22,529 nucleotides of DNA from a virus. The DNA is taken from positions 1 to 22,529 of IMG/VR virus record IMGVR_UViG_3300025641_000046; one strand, 5' to 3'. A model generated the notes under the pieces. The model saw only the letters and a list, made by a program, of their open reading frames with translations, was not told where the DNA came from and ran no database searches. The position numbers were made by a program, and so were the translations under genes. Shown here piece after piece: positions 16,083-22,529 of the stretch (positions are counted from its first letter, which is position 1; the number at the start of each line of letters is the position of its first letter).

Positions 16083-19000
16083 TCAATCACTCAATAATCC
16101 TCCTGGACGTTGCTCCTCAACAATCACAGAAACAACTTGCTGCTTTATTCGTTCTGCTAACTGAGTATTGCTTTGTTCATCATTCGAACGGTCGGCTGGA
16201 TTTTGACCGCTTGAATCGCTTCCTTCTTGTTGTTTTTGATTGGATGAACCGCGCTCCATGTTTATGGAAATACTAATGTTGTTTGTGTTTCCGCCAGTTG
16301 ACCCAGTTCCACTTGAACCTGCGATTTCGCTGACTGCGCCACCATCATTAAATTTTCCTGCATTTATTTGATCAAGCATTGGCTTGCCAATTTGACGAGC
16401 ACTGCTTGCGCGAATAACATATTCTCCCTCACTGAGCATGGCGGGTATTTGGTCGATGCCAGATTTTCCTGCGATGTGACCACCGCTGGCGTATTTGCGA
16501 ATTGGGCCGCCTAAAGAATTTCCTATTCGTAAACCACCTTCGGTTCCCGGTATAATTCCCCCGCTGCCAGGGGCAGGACCTTTTGGCCCAAACAAATTCA
16601 TTTGGCCCAATCCATACATCAATCCAATACTTGCAACCATTCCCAGTAACTGTCTGCGTTTTGCTTTTTTGGCTTGCCGTTTTGCTTCGGCTTCTTGACG
16701 AATACGTTCTTCTTCTGAAAGTATTGATTGTATTGCACTTGTATCTTCCCCCAATCCTACATTTCCAGATTGAGCATAAAAAGCGCCACTCATTGCTTTT
16801 CTTTGATACAATCTACCAGAATCAAATCCTCGTCCTCCTCCGAAATTTGCGGCAAGTGCAGAACCTTGTGCTGCAGGACCTCCTGGCGCACCTTCTCTTC
16901 TTATTTTTCCTTTTGCTAATAAATGATTTTCTACAGCATTAGCCAAGGCGGCTTCCTGTTTAGCTTTTGCTTCAAGACTTTTTGAAATTATTGTGCCAGC
17001 AATTTTTCCTCCAACGGGGATTTTTTGTTTTTGAATTTCTCCGCCATCAGCAAATCCAGGTATGCTTCCACCAGCATTCATTCCGTGCATAAATGATCCG
17101 CCATATTTATTTACTGCATCGCGACTCATCACATATTCGCCATTGCTTACCATCGCAGGTACTCCACCACCCTTTGAATATTTTCGAACATTTCCACCTT
17201 GAGAGAATCCCATTGCACCAACCATTTGGTACGCCATTTTTTGCATCATTGCTTGCTGAATCATTCCAAGAAATCCAACCGCGGCATCCATTAGTCCTTC
17301 TTTTATACTTTTTGTTCCATTGATTGCTTCGGTCATTGCTCCGGCAAGTCCGTCGGCAAAAGCGGTTGGTATTCTTTTGCCAAGTTCATAATCCATTCTT
17401 TTGACTTGCTTATCCATATCAGAAAAACCCCTCTCCATACCTCTACCAAAAGAGCCAGGTCCAGTTTGTTGACGGAGTAATTCGTCAGCTATTCTTTTCT
17501 CAAGTTCGGCTCTTGATTCGGCAAGTGTTTTGATATTTTCGTATTTTTCTTCTTGAATTCTTAATTTTTCGTTTTGATTGTCAATAATTTCTGCTATAAC
17601 TTTATCTCCACCTGTAATACCACCAACAATTTCTGTGGCAGCAGTTTGCAGCTCTCCCAAGCTTTTTGATCCAAAGCTTTTTTCATCCAGATTGTTTGTT
17701 TTTAAATAGTCCGTTAATCCGGTTTTGTATTTGTCATCTTTTAATAAATCAATAATTGATTCTTTTTCTTTTTGCTCCTCCTCTTTGACCGACTTAGTGT
17801 ATGCGTTTGCGGCAACTCTTTTTGCTTCGGACAGCTTGGCTGACGCAATTTCTTCTTCGGTCATGTAGGCAGACATTGTTGCCATTTTAAACTGATATTG
17901 TTCAGCCATCATTTGACCAAAAACAGCAGATGTGTTCATGGCTTCATTAAAAGTGTCTTGAGCTGAAAGAGAGATTTTTTCCTTATTGAGTCGAGTAATA
18001 ATTGCGTTGTTAGTTTTCTTTACATTCACTTCTTCAACCTTATATTGCTTCACAAGGCTTTTTGCTAGTGCAGACAAAACATCTATATCATTCAAAGCTC
18101 CAGAAGACTGTAAAATATCCTTAAATTCAGAAGCTTTTATTACCTCCGTTTCTTTCGTGCTAATTGTCTTTTTTCCTGCCTCTTGATCGAAGATTATTTT
18201 AGGCAAATTCATTTCTTCGTCACCAAAAGACCCTAAACTACCAAGAAATTCTTCTCTTATAGTGGGACCCATTTTACTCATCATATCTTCCCTCAATCGA
18301 TCAACCTCTCTTTTGGTTTTAAATTTTGACGTACCAGTAGAACTGAACATCTCCATAGCAGAATCAAACCAGTCAAAATCTACCTCTTCAGGTATACTAC
18401 CAAATGTACCAAATATACTTTTCTTTCTTTTTATCTCTTCAGAGCTTCCTTCTGAGAATATTTTTTGTCCCACACCTCCGAAAGAAGCCGCCAAGAATTG
18501 TCCTCTTGCATAAGCTTCTTCTTTGACTGCGTCTTTAGCTGAATCTAAAGAAGTCACAAACCCTCCTAGGGCACCCACTGCAGCACCAATTGCAGTACCC
18601 CAACCAGGAAACATCATACCAATACTTGCCCCCGTTGCCGCGCCAGAGAGTGCGCCAGAAACCATACCTCCCGCAGAACCAGGCTTATCTGCTCCAGGAA
18701 TAAATCCCGCAAGCATTGGTAGTCCCATCATCAAGCCCATACCGCCCATTCCTTGGTTCATATTTTTAATTCCGCCAACCAATTTAGCTCCAAGCGTTTT
18801 TCTTTTTGCGGTGTTGGCCGCCGTTTGTGTTGTGTTAGACTGAGAAGCTATGGTGTTTGCTTGTTGTGATACGGTATTTTTTTGTATTTCTGCGGTATTT
18901 CTTTTTGAAATTTGACTTGCCTTATCTAGTCCACTCTTACTCAATTCAATAGATTTGCCATTTTTCTTTTGTTTTTTAATGATTTTATCTATTTCTTTCC

Positions 19001-22000
19001 TGTAGTCTTCCTCTGAATAAATTGAAGCATCAATACTTTGAATTTGCTCGTTTATTTTTCTAGCGAGAGCTTTTCTTGCGTCATTATTTCCAGCATCTTT
19101 ACCTATATCTCCGGCTGCAAAACCTTCTGCATAATTCGGCACAAATCCATTCGCACCAAACACATCACGCAAACCATTTGGCTCATCATGTGTATTGGTT
19201 ACGCCGAGGCCAAGGGGGTTTCCCTTGCCCATGAGTGAACCGTGCGATCCTACTCGAATTTGTGAAACTGGAACACCGGCTGCTTTTTCTCTGCCTATTG
19301 CATCTGATAATGGATCGGCGAAGTTGGGGATGAATCCGCGAGAGTTAAATAATTTTTTCAAACTATTTCTACCAAATGTTCCCTCAAATCCTTTACCCTT
19401 AAGAGCTTTTTTTTGCTTATCACTTCTGCTATCAAATGGCTCGTCGTTAATGTACATGGCATCACCTTTTCTAGTCAATACGCCCCCAAGAGCAGATGTC
19501 TTACTAGCAGTAGTTGCACCAGGAATAGTTGTATTTATATAATTTAAAATTTTCTTTGGAATACCACCTGATTTTGCTGCAGATAAATTATACTTTGCTT
19601 CAATAAGGTCTAAATTATCATTGCCCATGAACTCTGAAATATTCTTAGCGTTAGATCCTGTGAAATCAAAAGGGGCTTGACTATCTGCAACTTTTTTATT
19701 ATCCAAAGATCCCCTAACTGCAGCCTCAAACAAACCCCCCAATACAGAACCTTCCATATGTGACTTTAAAACATTAATTCCAGCTTTACCAATTTTACCC
19801 CCAAACATATCCTTTCCAACGGCTTGAGAGAATTTATCAAAAGGGTTGCCAACATAGTGATAAAGCTTCTTTTCTAACTCACTTTCCCCTAAAACCCCCT
19901 GAATTCTTCCAACGTCCCCATCAGTTATTTCATAAACAGCCTTGGTTGGCAATTCTGCAACTACCCGAGATGTCCCACGATCAACTACATTTTTCTTCTT
20001 TAACGCTGCTTTAGCTTTCGGAGGTAGACTATTATATGTTTGACTATACTCTTGTCCTTTAGCGGCCCCCTCTGATCCAAAGCCCAATAACACCCCCATC
20101 GATTCTGTTTGTGCTTTAAACAACCTGTTTAAATTAATATCAGGTCCAGCTTTTTCCTTAGTTTTCGCTTTCGATTTCTTAAAATTCGGTATATATCCTC
20201 CTGCAGCATATGGATCGAATCCATGTATATCGCCAAATGCTTGTTGATAGTTTTTTCCAGCTTTGCTGGATTGTGGTGGCATGATTGCAGGTTGTTTAAA
20301 GCCTGCGAAATTTTTGACTGTTTCTGCGCTGTTGTATATGACTGGGCCTTCGCCAGGCATGTTCATTGTGCGAATACTTCCAGCGGCATATCCACCTTGT
20401 GCAGCTTGTGCACGTTCGGGATTTGCATAATTAGGAATGTGTCCACCAGCTTTTTTACCAACAGGCGTCAAATTTGCACCATATCCTTTTCGATACAATG
20501 TTCCAGCCATGCCAGCAGTCAATTTGTTTAATGAGCTAGCTTCCACAACCTGAGCTCTAAGCAACCCGAGTATGATTTTTTCTTTTTCGGTGCGACCAAT
20601 ATCGGTACGCAACATTTCTTTATTGAGTGCTGCATTTTGACCAAACAATGCAACCAAGCTTGTTTGTATGGCTTTTTGTTTTTGTTTTTCGGTTGTTACG
20701 CCGACTAACGAAGTCAAACTTTCTTTTGTAAACTTTAATGCTTGACCAAAGAGTTTAAAAAATACGCTTGCCAAGACCACAAGTCCTGGTCCAGTAATAA
20801 CATTACCAATACCTTTCAGGAGACCTGTTGCGAATTTATTACCCATACCCTCTCCATCACCCAATACCCCACTCAGCCCTTCGGCAAGACTCTTGACAGC
20901 GTTGAGAATCTTTTCCATTCCTGGAGCAAGTGCAATTTCTCCAATTTGCGTACTAACTTGTTTGATGGCAAGTCCTGTTTCTGTGGCAACTGCAGACATT
21001 GTTTTGCGCAACTCTTCATTTTTTTGTATAGCTTCATCTGTAGCGCCAGCAGATATTCTAGTAGCCTCGGCCATGATACCATTTTGCTTAGCAGCATCAC
21101 TCAAAACAGCTTTCAAAATATTGATGTGAAACAGTCCACCCATTGTTTGAGTAATCTGAGCTTTTTGCGCAGCGCTAAGAGTATCAAACGTATCGGCAAG
21201 ATCGGTAAGTATGCGTTTTGCTCCAATAGTATTTCCCTCGAGATCGCGAACTGCGATTCCTAAATTTTCAAGTTGATTGAGCGTATCAGTTTTTCCTGTT
21301 TTTGTGAAAATTGTTTTCAAGGCATTACCAATAACCGCACCACCACGAGCAGTTTTTTGCTGAGCGGCAGTTACAATACCCACAAGTTCATCGATGCTCA
21401 CACCAGCACTTTGAGCAGATTGACCAGTACGAGAAATAGCGTCCGCAAAATCTTGCGCGCTAACCGCAAACTTAACATCAACAGCAGCAAATTTACTAAC
21501 TAATTGTGTAGTATCTTTGATTTGCGTACCGTATGTGTTCATTGCAGCAGTCAAAGATTTTACCGCTTCGGCAGAATCCATGCCAGTCAAACGAGTAAGA
21601 ATCAAAGCGTCTCTGGTTCTTTTTAGAGACTCCTCAACACCCAAGCCCTGACGAGCATATTCTGTGGCAGCATCTGCAGCAACCTTGAATGCTGCACCAG
21701 TTTCTTTTGCTACTTTAAAAAGTCCATCACTAAATTTATCCAAGTTTTGAGCGCTCAAACCCATAACCACATTAACATCAGCCATGGCTTTCTCAACCTC
21801 AACAAGATTTTTAACCATACCCTTGAATGCATTAGCCACACCATTTATGATTGCCATACTCGCACCGAACGCAAGAATACGAGCATTCGCAGCTTCCATT
21901 GATTTGGCAAACTCATCAGCACCACGCTTCATGTTACCCAATGGCTGGGTGGCGCCCTTGTCATCAACCGTAATTTTAATTGGTTGACGACGAATTCTGT

Positions 22001-22067
22001 TTACAGCCGCTTGTACCGCCGCTTCAAGCGGTTTGGTATTACCATGTACATCAAGATCAATAGCCAT
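16083..22067 (-). CDS. Tail tape measure protein with embedded modules
   Basis: 1994 residues. Residues ~95-355 form the conserved tape measure core (EVEKAMADVNVVMG; RGGAVIGNALKTIFTKTG; AQITQTMGGLFHINILKA). A hydrophobic segment follows at ~421-445. Residues 541-981 hold four GxIPN[FY]-type motifs (542-548, 624-629, 911-917, 974-980) spaced by three modules; the middle one (~650-905) has a PD-(D/E)XK-like set: Glu781, Asp801, Glu823-x-Lys825. Coiled-coil-like stretches follow (~1000-1090, 1400-1560), with a Gly/Ala/Met-rich segment at 1094-1175 and a duplicated GEYV module near the end (1624-1666 and 1853-1910). The last ~60 residues are Gln/Ser-rich and polar. At about 0.15 nm per residue this would give a tail near 300 nm if fully helical; the globular inserts make that an upper limit. 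It sets tail length inside the tube and is ejected during infection. ATG start with two AAGG sites. Confidence 0.97.
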   Translation of the reverse strand: MAIDLDVHGNTKPLEAAVQAAVNRIRRQPIKITVDDKGATQPLGNMKRGADEFAKSMEAANARILAFGASMAIINGVANAFKGMVKNLVEVEKAMADVNVVMGLSAQNLDKFSDGLFKVAKETGAAFKVAADAATEYARQGLGVEESLKRTRDALILTRLTGMDSAEAVKSLTAAMNTYGTQIKDTTQLVSKFAAVDVKFAVSAQDFADAISRTGQSAQSAGVSIDELVGIVTAAQQKTARGGAVIGNALKTIFTKTGKTDTLNQLENLGIAVRDLEGNTIGAKRILTDLADTFDTLSAAQKAQITQTMGGLFHINILKAVLSDAAKQNGIMAEATRISAGATDEAIQKNEELRKTMSAVATETGLAIKQVSTQIGEIALAPGMEKILNAVKSLAEGLSGVLGDGEGMGNKFATGLLKGIGNVITGPGLVVLASVFFKLFGQALKFTKESLTSLVGVTTEKQKQKAIQTSLVALFGQNAALNKEMLRTDIGRTEKEKIILGLLRAQVVEASSLNKLTAGMAGTLYRKGYGANLTPVGKKAGGHIPNYANPERAQAAQGGYAAGSIRTMNMPGEGPVIYNSAETVKNFAGFKQPAIMPPQSSKAGKNYQQAFGDIHGFDPYAAGGYIPNFKKSKAKTKEKAGPDINLNRLFKAQTESMGVLLGFGSEGAAKGQEYSQTYNSLPPKAKAALKKKNVVDRGTSRVVAELPTKAVYEITDGDVGRIQGVLGESELEKKLYHYVGNPFDKFSQAVGKDMFGGKIGKAGINVLKSHMEGSVLGGLFEAAVRGSLDNKKVADSQAPFDFTGSNAKNISEFMGNDNLDLIEAKYNLSAAKSGGIPKKILNYINTTIPGATTASKTSALGGVLTRKGDAMYINDEPFDSRSDKQKKALKGKGFEGTFGRNSLKKLFNSRGFIPNFADPLSDAIGREKAAGVPVSQIRVGSHGSLMGKGNPLGLGVTNTHDEPNGLRDVFGANGFVPNYAEGFAAGDIGKDAGNNDARKALARKINEQIQSIDASIYSEEDYRKEIDKIIKKQKKNGKSIELSKSGLDKASQISKRNTAEIQKNTVSQQANTIASQSNTTQTAANTAKRKTLGAKLVGGIKNMNQGMGGMGLMMGLPMLAGFIPGADKPGSAGGMVSGALSGAATGASIGMMFPGWGTAIGAAVGALGGFVTSLDSAKDAVKEEAYARGQFLAASFGGVGQKIFSEGSSEEIKRKKSIFGTFGSIPEEVDFDWFDSAMEMFSSTGTSKFKTKREVDRLREDMMSKMGPTIREEFLGSLGSFGDEEMNLPKIIFDQEAGKKTISTKETEVIKASEFKDILQSSGALNDIDVLSALAKSLVKQYKVEEVNVKKTNNAIITRLNKEKISLSAQDTFNEAMNTSAVFGQMMAEQYQFKMATMSAYMTEEEIASAKLSEAKRVAANAYTKSVKEEEQKEKESIIDLLKDDKYKTGLTDYLKTNNLDEKSFGSKSLGELQTAATEIVGGITGGDKVIAEIIDNQNEKLRIQEEKYENIKTLAESRAELEKRIADELLRQQTGPGSFGRGMERGFSDMDKQVKRMDYELGKRIPTAFADGLAGAMTEAINGTKSIKEGLMDAAVGFLGMIQQAMMQKMAYQMVGAMGFSQGGNVRKYSKGGGVPAMVSNGEYVMSRDAVNKYGGSFMHGMNAGGSIPGFADGGEIQKQKIPVGGKIAGTIISKSLEAKAKQEAALANAVENHLLAKGKIRREGAPGGPAAQGSALAANFGGGRGFDSGRLYQRKAMSGAFYAQSGNVGLGEDTSAIQSILSEEERIRQEAEAKRQAKKAKRRQLLGMVASIGLMYGLGQMNLFGPKGPAPGSGGIIPGTEGGLRIGNSLGGPIRKYASGGHIAGKSGIDQIPAMLSEGEYVIRASSARQIGKPMLDQINAGKFNDGGAVSEIAGSSGTGSTGGNTNNISISINMERGSSNQKQQEGSDSSGQNPADRSNDEQSNTQLAERIKQQVVSVIVEEQRPGGLLSD
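18543..18788 (-). other. Glycine-zipper hydrophobic segment of the tape measure
   Basis: Residues 1094-1175 are unusually rich in Gly, Ala and Met, including GMGGMGLMMGLPMLAGFIPG and SGALSGAATGASIGMMFPGW followed by GAAVGALGGFV. Such GxxxG/GxxxA repeats are common in membrane-inserting segments. A role in the membrane channel for DNA entry is possible; the sequence alone does not prove it. Confidence 0.6.
19125..20447 (-). other. PNFA-motif cassette region of the tape measure protein
   Basis: Residues 541-981. Motifs: GGHIPNYA (541-548), GGYIPNF (623-629), RGFIPNFA (910-917), NGFVPNYA (973-980). Module A (~560-622) contains GPVIYNSAETVKNF and QPAIMPPQSSKAG. Module B (~650-905) is the nuclease-like one. 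Module C (918-972) contains QIRVGSHGSL and NPLGLGVTNTHDEPNGL. I know modules of the A and C type from marine phage structural proteins but no function for them. The motif probably marks linkers where modules are gained or lost (inference). Confidence 0.8.
19353..20120 (-). other. PD-(D/E)XK-nuclease-like module inside the tape measure
   Basis: Residues ~650-905. The core is LGGLFEAAVRGSLDN (777-790, Glu781 in a helix), QAPFDFTG (797-804, Asp801 on a strand) and DLIEAKYN (820-827, Glu823-Ala824-Lys825 on a strand), followed by a basic helical part. The order Glu - Asp - ExK and the hydrophobic strand contexts fit a restriction-endonuclease-like active site. This is pattern recognition only; the fold has not been tested. 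Activity, if any, is unknown. Confidence 0.55.
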
Positions 22068-22090
22068 ATTTCCTTATTCCTTAGATAAGG
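22068..22090 (-). promoter_or_regulatory. Tandem Shine-Dalgarno sites of the tape measure gene
   Basis: The minus strand reads AAGGAATAAGGAAAT before the ATG, placing AAGG cores 11 and 4 bases from the start, the same geometry as in front of J. CCTTAT (22072-22077) and ATAAGG (22085-22090) could pair as a 6-base stem with a 7-base loop covering one core; whether it forms is unknown. Confidence 0.55.
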
Positions 22091-22106
22091 TATTAATACA
22101 CCAAAA

Positions 22107-22529
22107 TTATGTCACACCATGCAATTTCATCAAATCTTCCATATTTAATGTTCCACCTTTTTTCTTTGCTTCTTCATGTAAATCAACTCCACCCTTTGAT
22201 TTTTTGATTCCTAATTGTTCATAATCTTCACGTTTTGCGCCAACGATTGTACCACCATCTCCTTGAGAAAGTTTGTCTTTTACTTTGTCACGCTCTTCTT
22301 TTGAACTGCTACCAAATTCCAGCAATTTCGCGGGATCTTTTCTTATGTTCTCAGGTATATTTTCATTTGAGTCAAATATATTTTTAAACACTCTAGTATA
22401 TACGATCAATCTTATTTGATTGTATGTCAATTCGCAAAATGGTTTTCCATAAAATTGTAGACTATCTTCTGCAAAGCTGAGATATGGATTGTAAAAATCT
22501 TCTAGTATTGTATATTGTATATTTTCTTC
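22107..22529 (-). CDS. Putative tail assembly chaperone (5' end outside window)
   Basis: The frame is open from the right edge to a TAA at 22109-22107: 140 visible residues, start codon outside the window. A TTG at 22430 could serve as a start but the coding frame clearly continues upstream of it (YTILEDFYNPYLSFAEDSLQ). The protein is hydrophilic and helical in appearance, with a charged Lys/Glu-rich middle (SSSKEERDKVKDKL) and the C-terminus EDLMKLHGVT. It ends 39 bases before the tape measure gene, the position of lambda G/T-type chaperones, which bind the tape measure before tube assembly. I see no family motif, so the assignment rests on position and size. I found no convincing -1 slippery heptamer in frame in the visible part; a shift site could lie to the right. 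Confidence 0.6.
   Translation of the reverse strand, partial: EENIQYTILEDFYNPYLSFAEDSLQFYGKPFCELTYNQIRLIVYTRVFKNIFDSNENIPENIRKDPAKLLEFGSSSKEERDKVKDKLSQGDGGTIVGAKREDYEQLGIKKSKGGVDLHEEAKKKGGTLNMEDLMKLHGVT

Noticed and set aside
18523-18843. Plus-strand frame rich in Pro and Ala
   Set aside because: The composition is the antisense of the Gly/Ala-rich segment of the tape measure, not an independent gene.
20742-21263. 173-codon plus-strand frame opposite the tape measure
   Set aside because: It lies wholly inside the conserved tape measure core, has no ribosome site or recognisable domain, and looks like translated antisense; the same holds for all other plus-strand frames in the window.
22072-22090. 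Hairpin as a terminator between the chaperone-like and tape measure genes
   Set aside because: The stem is only 6 A/T-rich base pairs with no following T run, and it overlaps the ribosome site; a terminator inside this operon is also unlikely.
22107-22529. Programmed -1 frameshift site in the chaperone-like gene
   Set aside because: The A-rich spot around GTG TTT AAA AAT is not in the frame needed for an X-XXY-YYZ heptamer, and no second overlapping frame leads to the tape measure; a site further right cannot be excluded.
1-22529. tRNA genes, CRISPR arrays, insertion sequences, attachment sites
   Set aside because: No such structure was seen by eye. Nearly every base is in a minus-strand tail gene, with the longest gap being 39 bases.

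Overview
The window reads as the distal half of a siphovirus tail module. It is one long, visibly AT-rich operon transcribed entirely on the minus strand, so gene order runs from high to low coordinates. The order is that of the lambda tail cluster: (putative chaperone G/T) - H (tape measure) - two extra tail-tube-like proteins - M - L - K - I+J - fibre. Genes are packed with gaps of 0 to 39 bases or small overlaps, and no tRNA, CRISPR array, insertion sequence, lysogeny gene or terminator is visible. The protein style (Asn/Lys/Ser-rich, PNFA-type motifs in the tape measure, HTF-type repeats and W..GD.V carbohydrate-binding-like modules in the fibre) is what I associate with marine tailed phages of Gram-negative bacteria. 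That assignment is inference: host and phage lineage cannot be fixed from this window, and a prophage is not excluded.

Right edge to left. 22529-22107: 3' part of a gene in the position of a tail-assembly chaperone. 22067-16083: a 1994-residue tape measure protein with a classic core, a beads-on-a-string middle section in which four G-x-[IV]-P-N-[FY] motifs separate three modules (one of them PD-(D/E)XK-nuclease-like), a glycine-zipper segment and a duplicated C-terminal module. 16080-14303: two tail-tube-like proteins that look like paralogues of each other. 14303-11991: a 770-residue protein with two lambda M-like domains. 11988-10951: lambda L-like protein with the cysteines expected for an Fe-S cluster. 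11006-10626: lambda K-like protein reduced to a JAMM peptidase domain. 10604-6015: a fusion of lambda I (N-terminus) and the hub half of lambda J. 6011-1: a fibre of at least 2003 residues that continues past the left edge and carries what would be the C-terminal half of J.

Together these genes would build the tail tip. The tape measure sets tail length and is ejected with the DNA, the M/L/K/I set closes and matures the tip, and the J hub plus giant fibre recognise the host. The most notable features are (1) the J hub and the giant fibre, which lie in the same reading frame and are separated only by TAA-AAA-ATG; (2) the nuclease-like module inside the tape measure; (3) a 708-base period in the fibre with a nearly identical 200-base block, pointing to recent duplication or recombination in the receptor-binding part; and (4) two identically spaced tandem AAGG ribosome sites in front of the tape measure and J genes.
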